Shown: one piece after another, positions 17,201-26,288 of the stretch
How positions within the stretch are numbered: position 1 is the first letter of the stretch
Layout of the letters: every line of letters starts with the position of its first letter
Origin: Paraburkholderia panacisoli
GTDB taxonomy: Bacteria; Pseudomonadota; Gammaproteobacteria; Burkholderiales; Burkholderiaceae
Assembly: GCF_008369935.1 (NCBI RefSeq)
Contig: NZ_VTUZ01000004.1
Span: 248,001-312,000, forward strand
Length of the DNA stretch: 64,000 nucleotides
Direction: 5' to 3'
Program-made: the position numbers and the translations under genes
Notes under the pieces: model-generated
Told to the model about the DNA's origin: nothing
Seen by the model: only the letters and a program-made list of their open reading frames with translations
The model's database searches: none

Positions 17201-17932
17201 TTACTCCGCCGCAATAGCACTGCCGCCCAGATAGGCCGCGCGGACCCGGCTATCCTGAGCCAACTCGCGGGCGGACCCCGCGAGCGCAATGCGCCCGCTT
17301 TCCAGCACGTAGGCCCGATGAGCGATGCGCAGCGCCTGGCGGGCGTTCTGCTCGACGAGGAGAATCGAGGTGCCTTCGCGGCAGATGTCGGCGATCATGC
17401 CGAAGATCGCGCGGACCAGCTTTGGCGCAAGTCCCATCGAGGGTTCGTCCAGTACCACGATACGCGGGCGCAGCATCAGCGCGCGGGCAATCGCCAGCAT
17501 CTGCTGCTCGCCGCCGCTGAGCGTGCCGGCCAGCTGGCTGCGTCGCTCGCCGAGCCGGGGGAAAGTCGCATAGAGTTGATCCCTTCGTTGTTGCAGTGCC
17601 GCACTGTCACGCCGGATCAGATAGCCGCCGAGATGCAGATTTTCCTCCACCGTCAGCGCGCCGAAAATGCGCCGCCCCTCCGGCACATGACCCAGACCCA
17701 GCGCCACGATCTGGTGTGCGCGCAGCCCCATCAGGCGCTGGCCATCCATCGCGATGTCGCCCGCGCGCGGCCGGATCAATCCGGAAATCGCCCGCAGCGT
17801 GGTGGTTTTTCCCGCGCCGTTGCTGCCGAGCAACGCGACGATCTCGCCCTGTGCGACGTCCAGCGAGATGCCATGCAGCACTTCGACAGTTCCATAGCTC
17901 ACACGCAGATCGCGGATTTCTAGGAGTCCCAC
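17201..17932 (-). CDS. livF: Branched-chain amino-acid-type ABC transporter ATP-binding protein LivF
   Basis: A 243-residue LivF-type ATPase. The GTG start at 17932 overlaps the end of the LivM-LivG fusion gene by 13 bases; the same frame is open for more than 2.7 kb upstream, but that part is an opposite-frame shadow. Walker A LLGSNGAGKTTTLRAISG, signature LSGGEQQMLAIARALML, Walker B VVLDEPSMGLAP, and the LivF mark GHVPEGRRIFGALTVEENL. It pairs with the LivG half of the upstream protein to drive the transporter. Confidence 0.93.
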   Translation of the reverse strand: MGLLEIRDLRVSYGTVEVLHGISLDVAQGEIVALLGSNGAGKTTTLRAISGLIRPRAGDIAMDGQRLMGLRAHQIVALGLGHVPEGRRIFGALTVEENLHLGGYLIRRDSAALQQRRDQLYATFPRLGERRSQLAGTLSGGEQQMLAIARALMLRPRIVVLDEPSMGLAPKLVRAIFGMIADICREGTSILLVEQNARQALRIAHRAYVLESGRIALAGSARELAQDSRVRAAYLGGSAIAAE

Positions 17933-19728
17933 AGCGATTTCTCCCCGGCAGTATCGTCGCTTGCTTCGTCCTTTTCGGCTGTGCCGAGATAGGCATCGAT
18001 CACACGCGGGTCCGCCTGGATCGCGGCGGGCTGGCCCTCGGCGATGATCACGCCGTGATCCATCACGATGATCCGGTCCGACACGCCCATCACCAGCATC
18101 ATGTCGTGCTCGATCAGCAGCACCGTCACGCCATGATCGCGGATGCGCCGGATCAGTTCCATCAGCGCGCGCTTCTCGGTCGGGTTCATGCCCGCTGCCG
18201 GCTCGTCGAGCAGCAGGAGGCGAGGGCTGCTGGCGAGCGCACGGGCGATCTCCAGCCTGCGCTGGTCGCCGTAGGGCAGATCGGCGGCGCGCTCGCCCGC
18301 GCGGCCCGCAAGACCGACGAAGGCGAGCCAGCGCAGGCCCTCGGTCGAATGGTCCGCCGCCTCGGCACGCGCGGACGGCAACGCCAGAAGCTCGGCTGCG
18401 AGCGGTGTCCGCAGCCGATGGTCCATGCCGGTCAGGACGTTTTCGAAGGCCGTCATGTGGCCGAACAGGCGGATGCCCTGGAAGGTGCGTGCCAAGCCTT
18501 GATGGACGATGCGATGAGGCGCGCCGCCGACCAGCCGTTCCCCGCACCAGACGACCTGTCCGCCGGTCGGGCGGATCACGCCGGTCAGGCAGTTGAACAC
18601 GGTGGTCTTGCCGGCGCCGTTCGGACCGATCAGGCTCACGATCTCGCCGCTCTTCACCATGAAGCTGACACCGCCGACCGCCAGCACGCCACCGAAGCGG
18701 CGCTGCATGCCGCGCACCTCCAGCAGGGTTTCGTCGGTGACGGCGTGGCTGGGCACCGGGGCCTGATCGGCGTCGGTGCCCTTGCGCGGCGGCGCGACGC
18801 GGCGCAACGGCGCTGGCCACAACCCCTGCGGCCTGAGCAGCATCAGGATCACGAGCCCGATCGCGAATGCGAAGATGCGCCAGAGGTTGAGAAAGCGCAG
18901 CATCTCCGGCAGGCCGGCGACGATGATGGCGCCGAGGATCACACCAGGAATGCTGCCCCGGCCGCCGAGCACGACGACGATCAGGATCGTGACGGACTGC
19001 AGATAGGTGAAGCCGGTCGGATCGATTGTGCCGAAGCGGGCCGCGAACAGGCTGCCCCCCAGCCCGCCGATCAGCGCGCCCATCACATAGGCGAGCAGCT
19101 TGACGCGCAGTGTCGGCACGCCGACGGCCTCGGCGGCTGCCTCGTCCTCGCGGATGCTGGTCCAGGCGCGGCCGAGGCGCGAGCGCCCGAGCCGGATGGC
19201 GAACACGAGCACCAGCACGAGGAACGCCATGCCCAGTTCGTAGAGCGCCAGCGGCGAACTGATCTCGAAACCGAACAGGCTGGGGCTCGCGATGCCGAAG
19301 ATGCCGTTCGGGCCGCCCGTGATGTCGAGATTGGTGGCGACAATACGCGTGATTTCGCCGAACCCCAGCGTGACGATCGCCAGATAGTCGCTGCGCAGGC
19401 GCAGTGTCGGATAGCCGATGACGATGCCCGATACCCCGGCGAACGCGAGACTGAACGGCAGCGTTTCCCAGAACGAGAAGTGCAGCAGGGTTTCCAGCAA
19501 CGCCGTCGTGTACGCGCCGATCGCAAAGAAGGCTGCGTAGCCCAGATCGAGCAGTCCGGCATAACCGACCACGATGTTCAGCCCGAGACCCAGGATGGAA
19601 TAGGTGACGATGGTCAGGCCGACATCGACGACATAGTTGCTGGCGACGGCGGGCAACGCCACGGCGGCGGCCAGCAGCGCGCCGCCGACCGGCTTGGCCC
19701 AACGCGCGGAAGCCTGAGTGGCGCTCAT
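17920..19728 (-). CDS. LivM-LivG fusion: ABC permease joined to ATP-binding domain
   Basis: A 602-residue protein with two parts usually encoded separately. Residues about 1-310 are a LivM permease with roughly eight to ten helices and the signature GLGLNIVVGYAGLLDLGYAAFF. Residues about 335-585 are a LivG ATPase, with Walker A GPNGAGKTT (368-376), the LivG mark ARTFQGIRLFGHMTAFENVL and Walker B LLLLDEPAAGMNP. The joining segment (about 311-334) is Pro- and charge-rich. The reading frame is continuous with no sign of error. LivM-LivG fusions are known in Burkholderiales and some alphaproteobacteria. It starts three bases after the livH stop. Confidence 0.92.
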   Translation of the reverse strand: MSATQASARWAKPVGGALLAAAVALPAVASNYVVDVGLTIVTYSILGLGLNIVVGYAGLLDLGYAAFFAIGAYTTALLETLLHFSFWETLPFSLAFAGVSGIVIGYPTLRLRSDYLAIVTLGFGEITRIVATNLDITGGPNGIFGIASPSLFGFEISSPLALYELGMAFLVLVLVFAIRLGRSRLGRAWTSIREDEAAAEAVGVPTLRVKLLAYVMGALIGGLGGSLFAARFGTIDPTGFTYLQSVTILIVVVLGGRGSIPGVILGAIIVAGLPEMLRFLNLWRIFAFAIGLVILMLLRPQGLWPAPLRRVAPPRKGTDADQAPVPSHAVTDETLLEVRGMQRRFGGVLAVGGVSFMVKSGEIVSLIGPNGAGKTTVFNCLTGVIRPTGGQVVWCGERLVGGAPHRIVHQGLARTFQGIRLFGHMTAFENVLTGMDHRLRTPLAAELLALPSARAEAADHSTEGLRWLAFVGLAGRAGERAADLPYGDQRRLEIARALASSPRLLLLDEPAAGMNPTEKRALMELIRRIRDHGVTVLLIEHDMMLVMGVSDRIIVMDHGVIIAEGQPAAIQADPRVIDAYLGTAEKDEASDDTAGEKSLWDS

Positions 19729-19731
19729 GGA

Positions 19732-20631
19732 TTACATTCTCTCGACGACGCGTTCGCCGAACAGCCCGGTCGGCTTGATCACGAGCACGGCGATCAGCAC
19801 GCCGAAGACGAACACGTCGGTCCATTGCGACGAGACATAGCCCGCGCCGAAGGCTTCGAGCAGGCCGATCAGGATGCCGCCGGCCATCGCGCCCGGAATG
19901 TTGCCGATGCCGCCGAGCACGGCGGCGGTGAACGCGCGCAGGCCTAGCACGAAGCCCATGAAGAAATTGATCTGCGTGTAGTAAAGCCCTTCCATGACGC
20001 CCGCCACGGCGGCCAGCACCGAACCGAGCAGAAAGGTGAGCTGGATCAGGCGCTCGACGTCGATGCCCATCAGACGCGCGGCGTCCTGATCGATTGCCAG
20101 CGCGCGCATCGCGGTGCCAAGGAAAGTGTGGTGAACGAAGAAATACAGTGCCAGCATCAGGGCCAGGCTTGCCACGATGATGCCGATCTGCGCGAAGGTG
20201 ATCTGCACACCGTGGAGTTCGAATCCCGCCTGACTCAGCACATGCGGATAGGTGCGAAAGCCCGCGCCGTAGATCAGCAGCACCCCATTTTGCAGCGCCA
20301 GCGAGACGCCCAGTGCCGTGATCAGGATTGACAGCCGCGGCGCGCGCAGCAACGGCTGATACGCGAGCCGCTCGATCAGCAGGCCGAGCGCGCCTGTGAC
20401 CGTCATTGCGGCCACGAGGGCGATCAGCAGTGCCAGGGCGAGCGGCAGATGCGCGGACGCAAGGACCATCAGGCCGGTCCAGCCGATGAACGCGCCGACC
20501 ATGAACAGGTCGCCATGAGCGAAGTTGATCAGCCGGATGATCCCGTAGACCATCGTGTAGCCGAGGGCGACGAGCGCGTAGAACGAGCCGGTCGTCAGCC
20601 CTTCGATGACGAACTGGAAGAAGTCGCTCAT
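19732..20631 (-). CDS. livH: Branched-chain amino-acid-type ABC transporter permease LivH
   Basis: A 299-residue LivH permease with about eight membrane helices. Family marks are FYALVALGYTMVYGIIRLINFAHGD near the N-terminus and FFMGFVLGLRAFTAAVLGGIGNIPGA late in the protein. It forms the membrane channel with the LivM half of the next gene product. It follows the binding-protein gene by 25 bp with no good ribosome site of its own visible, which suggests translation coupled to the upstream gene. Confidence 0.93.
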   Translation of the reverse strand: MSDFFQFVIEGLTTGSFYALVALGYTMVYGIIRLINFAHGDLFMVGAFIGWTGLMVLASAHLPLALALLIALVAAMTVTGALGLLIERLAYQPLLRAPRLSILITALGVSLALQNGVLLIYGAGFRTYPHVLSQAGFELHGVQITFAQIGIIVASLALMLALYFFVHHTFLGTAMRALAIDQDAARLMGIDVERLIQLTFLLGSVLAAVAGVMEGLYYTQINFFMGFVLGLRAFTAAVLGGIGNIPGAMAGGILIGLLEAFGAGYVSSQWTDVFVFGVLIAVLVIKPTGLFGERVVERM

Positions 20632-20656
20632 GACGGGGCGGGGCGCGCAATAGCGC

Positions 20657-21859
20657 CTACTTCATCGCCGCCCAATGTCCGCTCGCATCCTGCCTCTGGT
20701 AGGGCTCGAAGTTGTCGTTGTGCACAATGATCGTGATGTACACCGCTTTGCTGCGGTCCCCCTTCGGATTGAAGGCAATCGTTCCGGTCGCGCCCGGGTA
20801 GTTCGAGACCTTGTGCAGAGCCGCCGTGATCGCGGCAGGCTTGTCCGATTTTGCGTCCGCGATGGCTTTCGCCGTGACCCCGACGGCGTCGTATTCATAG
20901 ACCGAATACGGTCCCGGCCCTTGCCCGTAAGCCTTCGTATAGTCATCGACGTAGGCGTGCGCGCCGCTCAGGAACTGCGCGAGCGGTGCCGTCGTGATGA
21001 TCATGCCGTCGGCGGCGGGACCGGCCGTCTTCATCAGGGTGGGGTCGTTGGTGGCGTCGCCGCCCATGAAGGTCATTTTCAGACCCAGTTGCCGCGCCTC
21101 CTTGACCATCAGGCCGGCTTCGGAGAAATAGCCCGTGTAGTAGATCACGTCAGGCTTCAGCGAGGCGACCCGCGTCAACGTCGGTGAATAGTCCATCTGA
21201 CCGGCCGTGATCGAATTGGCGTACACGACATCGACACCGTTCTTCTTCAGGGCTTCCACGGTGTTCGTGGCGAGGCCTTTGGAATAGGTCGTGTTGTCGT
21301 CGATCACCGCCACGTGCTTCGCGTGCAGGACGTCTTTTATGAAGCTTGCCGCGAAGGGGCCCTGCTGGTCGTCACGGCCGATGGTGCGGAACACGTTGTC
21401 GTACCCCATCTCGGTCAGCTGCGGATTGGTCGACGCATCCAGCACGTAGGGAATCCCGGCGCGATGAAAGGTTGTCGATTCCGGCAGCGCCGCGCTGGAA
21501 CAATAGCCGCCCGCTACCGCGACAACGCCCGCATCGACGAGTTTCTGTGCCGCCTGCACTGCGGTCTGCGCATCACAGGCGTCGTCCTCGGGCACCAGCT
21601 CGATCTGCTTGCCGAGCAAGCCTCCGGCCGCGTTGATTCTGGCGGCGGCGAGCTTCGCGCCGTTGACGATGTCCGTGCCGGCATTGGCACTGCTGCCTGA
21701 CAGCGGGACGGGCACGCCGATCTTGATGGTGGCCCCCTGGCTTAGCGCCGAACCGGGAGCCATGCCGACAAGCAGGGCCACGGCAGCCGCCACGGCCGGG
21801 AGGATCGTTTGCTGCAAGCCCCGCTCTGCACCGGGCCAGCCATTCTTCTGAGCAATCAT
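20657..21859 (-). CDS. Branched-chain amino-acid-type ABC transporter substrate-binding protein
   Basis: A 400-residue periplasmic binding protein of the LivJ/Peripla_BP_6 type. The signal peptide is long (positive MIAQKNGWPGAERG, then ILPAVAAAVALLVGMAP) with cleavage near SALSQG. Family marks are IKIGVPVPLSGSSANAGTDI, LVPEDDACDAQTAVQAAQKL and VAVIDDNTTYSKGLA. AGGAGTCACTAAC before the ATG supports the start. It is the first gene of the long leftward run and diverges from the racemase-family gene across 311 bp. Relatives carry branched-chain amino acids but also aromatic acids, urea or amides, so the ligand is open. Confidence 0.92.
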   Translation of the reverse strand: MIAQKNGWPGAERGLQQTILPAVAAAVALLVGMAPGSALSQGATIKIGVPVPLSGSSANAGTDIVNGAKLAAARINAAGGLLGKQIELVPEDDACDAQTAVQAAQKLVDAGVVAVAGGYCSSAALPESTTFHRAGIPYVLDASTNPQLTEMGYDNVFRTIGRDDQQGPFAASFIKDVLHAKHVAVIDDNTTYSKGLATNTVEALKKNGVDVVYANSITAGQMDYSPTLTRVASLKPDVIYYTGYFSEAGLMVKEARQLGLKMTFMGGDATNDPTLMKTAGPAADGMIITTAPLAQFLSGAHAYVDDYTKAYGQGPGPYSVYEYDAVGVTAKAIADAKSDKPAAITAALHKVSNYPGATGTIAFNPKGDRSKAVYITIIVHNDNFEPYQRQDASGHWAAMK

Positions 21860-22170
21860 GTTAGTGACTCCTTATTGTGAAAGGGATCGGACGATCCGCC
21901 ACACGGATTTACCGGTGACATCAGAAAACGAACGGAAATGGGCGATTGCACGTGATTCATACCCGCCAGGTCAGCAGCGTGACTACTGGTTTCACCGGAG
22001 CGCTGGCACGAAAGCGCTTCTTTCATGATAGGAGGCGGTGTGCGTTGGGACGGTATAGGGTATTTGCGTATAAACCACTACACAAAGGCGCTGGCAATCC
22101 TCTACCTTTAGAAAGGCAGCGACGGCAGGCACGCGCAAACCGGAACGCGACATGACAGGATGACACTGAA
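21860..22170. promoter_or_regulatory. Divergent promoter region of the liv catabolic run and the racemase gene
   Basis: No gene. It should carry promoters in both directions. A short dyad GGATC-GGAC-GATCC lies at 21884-21897, about 25 bp upstream of the binding-protein start, where a regulator or RNA polymerase could act. No dedicated regulator gene is adjacent; the nearest candidate is the IclR gene 13 kb away. No riboswitch was recognised. Confidence 0.4.
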
Positions 22171-22947
22171 ATGAGTGCGATTGCACAGCAGGATGACGTG
22201 TACACGAGGCTCGATTTCACGCTGGACGGCGGCATCTGCCGGCGTGCCGCGATCGGCCTGGTGGTACTCGCCACCGATCATACGATTGAACATGAGTGGC
22301 GGGGCTTGCTGACGCAGGACGGCGTGGCGTTCTACGAAAGCCGTGTGTACAACTCGGCGGATATCACGCCTGAACGGCTGGCGGAAATGGAGGACCGTAT
22401 TGCACCGGCGGTCGCGTTGATCCGTCCGGCCGAACGTATCGATGTGGTGGCGTTTGGCTGCACGTCCGCGTCGATGGTGATTGGGGAGGAAAAGGTGTTC
22501 GCGCGGATTCGCGAAGCGCGTCCGGATGTCGCGAGCACTACGCCGATCACCGCGGCGCTGGCGGCGCTTCGCGCACTAGGCGTCCAACGTACGGCGCTGC
22601 TGACGCCCTATGTGCGTTCGATCAACGATTACATGCGCGACTATATCGAGTCGCGTGGCCACGGCATTACGCGCATGGCGTCGTTCGAGCATGCGAACGA
22701 TAACGAAGTGGCGCGGATCGATGCGGCGTCGTTGCGAACCGGCGTTGAGCAACTTGCGCGCAATCGTGACGTGGATGCGATTTTCGTATCGTGCACGAGC
22801 TTGCGCATTGCCGGGTTGATTCCGGAGTTGGAGGCGGCGACCGGCAAGCCGGTGATATCGAGCAACTACGCGATGGCCTGGCACGCGCTGCGGCTCGCCG
22901 GCGTGCGAGATTGCGAGCCTCATCTTGGGCGGCTGTTTGCGCTGTGA
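22171..22947 (+). CDS. Asp/Glu racemase superfamily protein (maleate isomerase-like)
   Basis: A 258-residue cytosolic protein of the Asp/Glu/hydantoin racemase superfamily, closest in type to maleate cis-trans isomerase and the ectoine-utilisation protein EutA. Both active-site cysteines are present: Cys97 in FGCTSASMVIG and Cys208 in FVSCTSLRIAGLIPELE. Two cysteines point to an isomerase or racemase; arylmalonate decarboxylase keeps only one. The frame begins MSAIAQQDDVYTRLDFTLDG with ATG 312 bp from the binding-protein start of the divergent operon. This suggests a shared substrate, for example epimerising the compound oxidised by the DadA-like enzyme. The exact reaction is unknown. Confidence 0.85.
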   Translation: MSAIAQQDDVYTRLDFTLDGGICRRAAIGLVVLATDHTIEHEWRGLLTQDGVAFYESRVYNSADITPERLAEMEDRIAPAVALIRPAERIDVVAFGCTSASMVIGEEKVFARIREARPDVASTTPITAALAALRALGVQRTALLTPYVRSINDYMRDYIESRGHGITRMASFEHANDNEVARIDAASLRTGVEQLARNRDVDAIFVSCTSLRIAGLIPELEAATGKPVISSNYAMAWHALRLAGVRDCEPHLGRLFAL

Positions 22948-23014
22948 CGTTGTACCTTGAAATGCGACGCAGCGCGACGGAGCGACAGTGCGGCGATCGA
23001 TGGCGCAGGACGTT

Positions 23015-23045
23015 CAATGGCGCAAGGATTTGTGGCGCGCCATTG
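23015..23045. terminator. Stem-loop between convergent genes
   Basis: CAATGGCGC (23015-23023) pairs with GCGCCATTG (23037-23045), loop 13 bases, between the racemase gene and the oppositely oriented UPF0182 gene. No T-run; a two-way terminator is plausible. Confidence 0.4.
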
Positions 23046-23111
23046 ATTGCAAGGCATAAGCAGGGCCGTTTTCGTTCTGCAAGCACAGACGCCCTCTGAA
23101 TTTCCTCCTGG

Positions 23112-25877
23112 TCACTTGTGATCATCGGAACGGCCGGCACCGAGTGCTTCGAGCAATGGCCGCAGAGCATCCAGTTCCGCGCCGAAGCCGCTCCAGTCTC
23201 CCGCCTTCAGGCGTTCGATCGCGCGGTCATAGTGGGCAAGTGCCTCGCGTGCCCGCGCGTCCGGCGCGTTCGTTGTGCCTCGGGCTGGCGATGCCGCATG
23301 CGCGGTCTCCTTGAAAAGCGCAGCCAGGGCTTCGCCCAGGGTGTCCTCCATCACCACGCGTTCACCATAGGCGGCAATCACCCGCTTCAACTCCGGCAAC
23401 TGACCGGACGCCGCGCGCAAATAGAGCGGAGAAACGTAGAGGATCGAGTTCTCGATCGGCACGACCACGAGATGACCGCGAATGACGCGTGAGCCCATCT
23501 GGTTCCACAGTGAGATCTGCTGCGAAATCTCGGTATTCTGCTGAATACGCGCTTCGATCTGAAACGGCCCAAAGACCAGCTTGTCCTTGGGAAACGTATA
23601 GACGATGAGCTTGCCGTACCCGGACGGATCGCACCGCGCCGCCAGCCACGCAATCATGTTCTCCCGCTGGCTCGGCACCATCGGCAGCATGAGGATGAAC
23701 TCGGCGCGTGGGTCGCCGGGGAGTCGCATGATCGTGTAGTACGGCGGCATCGTGCTGGCGGCGCTCCCGCCATCCATTCCGACCAGCTCTCGGGGAAACT
23801 GCCACAGATCCTCGCGGTTGTAGAAGACCTCCGGCGCGACCATATGGTAGGCGCGGTAAAGCTGCGCCTGGATCAGGAACAGATCTTCCGGGTAGCGGAT
23901 ATGCTGCCGAAGTGCCGGTGGCATCGCGTCCAAAGGCTTGAACAAACCCGGGAAGCTGCGCTCGTAGGTGCGCACGAGCGGATCGGCGGGATCGCTGACG
24001 TAGAAATCGACCGTGCCGTTGTATGCATCGACCACGACCTTGACCGCGTTGCGGATGTAATTGGCGCCGTCGCCGAAACCCGGCCGGGAGTAGGGAAACC
24101 ACTGGCTGACGGTGTAGGCATCCTGGATCCAGTACAGGTGCCCATTGCTTGCGACGACATACGGGTCATGGTCGAGAGTCAGGAACGGCGCGATCGTACC
24201 CACGCGGTCCTGAATGTTGCGGTGAAGCAGGATCCGGCTCTGGTCTGTGATATAGCCGCTCAGCAGGATGTTGGGATCGTCGAGCTGCCAGGCGAAGAGA
24301 CTGCGTCGCGCCACACTGCCGACGGAGACGCCGTCGCGCCCGCTATACGTCGTGTAGGCATTGTCCGCCCCGCTGGGATAGTCGAATTCAGCTACATTGC
24401 CGTTCACGATGACGTAGTCCTGCCGGCCTTCGCTGAAATACAGACGCGGTTCGCGAATGGCCGGGCCGCCGTTGGCGACGGGCGGAATATCCCGCAGATA
24501 GAAGGAGGGTAAGCCTTCGGCGGATTTCTCGGTGACCGGCGACATCACGATGCCGATGCCGTGAGTGAAGATGAGGTGCAGGTTCACCCAGGTTTGGGCG
24601 TTGGGCGGAAGCATCGCCGGTTCCAGTTCACGCGCCGACAGCATCACCTGCCTGTATCCGGCGTCGAGCTGATAGCGGTCGATGTCCACCGCGAGAAATT
24701 TGTAGTAAGTCCTGATCTCCTGCAACTGTGCGTAGGTATCCATCAGCGGTTGCACATCCCATAGCCGGATGTTGTCGATGGTCGCGCGATTGGCCTGCAG
24801 CGAGTCGAGCGTCAGTCCCTGCTCGGCCTCGAACGGTTTAACCTCGATCTTTGCCAGGCCGTAAGCCTGTCGCGTCAGCGCGATGGTGTGCTCGATATAG
24901 GGTGTTTCCAGTCCCAGCTCGCTCGGTTTGACATAGAAGCGCTGAAACAGCGACGGATAGATCACGCCGAACACAAACGCACTGCCGAATACGAGCAGCG
25001 CGAGAACGGCAGGCAGCCGGTAGCTGCGCCGGCGCATGTTGATCCAAAGGGCGACGGATGAGGCCGCGGCAAGGCCGACCAGCATCCATAGGACCGGCAA
25101 GTCCACGTGGACATCGGTATAGCTGGCGCCGACCACGACACCATTGTCGCCATAGAGCAGCAGAAAGCGGTCGAGCCACCACGACCAGGCCATCACCGCA
25201 AAGAACAAACCGAGCAGTGCCGAAGCATGAGTGATGGCGGCGCGCGAGAGCGTGCGTGGTGGCCGCTCCAGCGCGATGTCACCGCGCAGCCCGTAGACGG
25301 CACCCGCCACGATCGCGCTGCAGACGATCAGCCGCAGCAGCCAGTTTTTGAGCGCGATATACGCGGGGAGCGAGAAGAGATAAAAGCCGATGTCCCTGCC
25401 GAAGATCGGATCGCGCTCGCCAACAGGTACCTGATAAACGAAGCGAAGCGCGATGTCCCAGTTCGAGAGTTCGCTGCCGGCGACAAGCAGTCCAAAGACG
25501 ACCGCGACGCAGGCAATACTGGAGCGCCAGGGAATGCGCGGCGCGAGCAGTTCGGCCAGATCGCCGGTGACTACCGTGGTACCCGACGGCCCGGCTGCTT
25601 CCGCTTGCGAGGTATCGACGATACCCATCGCGTAACGATGCGCCAGAATCCCCGACAGCCCTATCGCGCACGCCGAGATGGCGAACACGGCGGCAAACAG
25701 CAGCGCTCTCGCGTCGAGGAGGGTCCAGAAAACACCGGCATAGCCGATCGAAGAGAACCACAGCCAGTCGACCAGGATGCGGGTGATGCGTCCGACGACA
25801 ATCAGCCCGGCGATGACGGCCATCGCCGTGATTGCATAACGTCTCAGGCGCCCGCCGGACTCCACTCCCGACCGCAT
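23112..25877 (-). CDS. UPF0182 family large membrane protein
   Basis: A 921-residue protein of the UPF0182 (COG1615) family, function unknown. The N-terminal third has about seven membrane helices (for example ITAMAVIAGLIVVGRIT and HASALLGLFFAVMAWSWWL). The remainder is a large domain probably outside the inner membrane, with the strongly conserved stretches GLTLDSLQANRATIDNIRLWD, HLIFTHGIGIVMSPV and LDHDPYVVASNGHLYWIQDAY. The length matches the family (about 900-1000). AGGAGGGACT before the ATG fixes the start. It is monocistronic, with convergent and divergent neighbours. Confidence 0.93.
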   Translation of the reverse strand: MRSGVESGGRLRRYAITAMAVIAGLIVVGRITRILVDWLWFSSIGYAGVFWTLLDARALLFAAVFAISACAIGLSGILAHRYAMGIVDTSQAEAAGPSGTTVVTGDLAELLAPRIPWRSSIACVAVVFGLLVAGSELSNWDIALRFVYQVPVGERDPIFGRDIGFYLFSLPAYIALKNWLLRLIVCSAIVAGAVYGLRGDIALERPPRTLSRAAITHASALLGLFFAVMAWSWWLDRFLLLYGDNGVVVGASYTDVHVDLPVLWMLVGLAAASSVALWINMRRRSYRLPAVLALLVFGSAFVFGVIYPSLFQRFYVKPSELGLETPYIEHTIALTRQAYGLAKIEVKPFEAEQGLTLDSLQANRATIDNIRLWDVQPLMDTYAQLQEIRTYYKFLAVDIDRYQLDAGYRQVMLSARELEPAMLPPNAQTWVNLHLIFTHGIGIVMSPVTEKSAEGLPSFYLRDIPPVANGGPAIREPRLYFSEGRQDYVIVNGNVAEFDYPSGADNAYTTYSGRDGVSVGSVARRSLFAWQLDDPNILLSGYITDQSRILLHRNIQDRVGTIAPFLTLDHDPYVVASNGHLYWIQDAYTVSQWFPYSRPGFGDGANYIRNAVKVVVDAYNGTVDFYVSDPADPLVRTYERSFPGLFKPLDAMPPALRQHIRYPEDLFLIQAQLYRAYHMVAPEVFYNREDLWQFPRELVGMDGGSAASTMPPYYTIMRLPGDPRAEFILMLPMVPSQRENMIAWLAARCDPSGYGKLIVYTFPKDKLVFGPFQIEARIQQNTEISQQISLWNQMGSRVIRGHLVVVPIENSILYVSPLYLRAASGQLPELKRVIAAYGERVVMEDTLGEALAALFKETAHAASPARGTTNAPDARAREALAHYDRAIERLKAGDWSGFGAELDALRPLLEALGAGRSDDHK

Positions 25878-26277
25878 AGTCCCTCCTGTGCTGGCCGTCG
25901 CCCATGCCCTGCTGCGAGCGGATCAATCGCGCACTGCCGATCTGCCGGGAGCGCGGCTGAACGGCCTGTCAGCGCAGCCCGGATAGTCCGCGCATCGCCA
26001 CCCCATCACCTGTGCGACGCGAGTTCGGATGAAGCGGATTCAGACCGGTTGAATGATTGTAGTTCGGTGTGGCCATTGACATCGGCACCGCGCGTAAGCG
26101 GCCACTCGTGCAGGGCAGGACAGGATGCGACGGACCCCGCATGACCGCCAAGGCCGACGAGCGGCAGGCAACGAGGCGTAAGCAAACGGCCGTCGTACTT
26201 TGAGAGCGGTCATAGGGATAGCGGCGAGTCGAATGGCGGCGACAGGAGATTTGCGGCGCCTCGTCGTCGCCTTCCCG
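25878..26277. other. Divergent intergenic region upstream of UPF0182 and the RIO-type kinase
   Basis: No gene recognised. Promoters for both flanking genes must lie here or just to the right. The clearest element is the TATAAT listed separately. Confidence 0.4.
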
Positions 26278-26283
26278 TATAAT
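26278..26283 (+). promoter_or_regulatory. Candidate -10 element upstream of the RIO-type kinase
   Basis: A perfect TATAAT in GC-rich surroundings, with TTGCGG at 26251-26256 as a poor -35 (spacer 21, longer than usual). Transcription from it would start near 26289-26291, at the ATG of the short ORF listed next. Confidence 0.35.
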
Positions 26284-26288
26284 CCGGC

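Noticed and set aside
17596..19947. A 783-codon rightward open frame opposite the liv genes
   Set aside because: It is antisense to clear LivF, LivMG and LivH genes; composition (His, Asp, Arg, Gln runs) is typical of high-GC shadow frames.
17933..20650. A very long leftward open frame continuing upstream of livF
   Set aside because: Its translation is Arg/Ala-rich low-complexity sequence lying in another frame of the LivMG and LivH genes. Only the last 243 codons (LivF) have family motifs.
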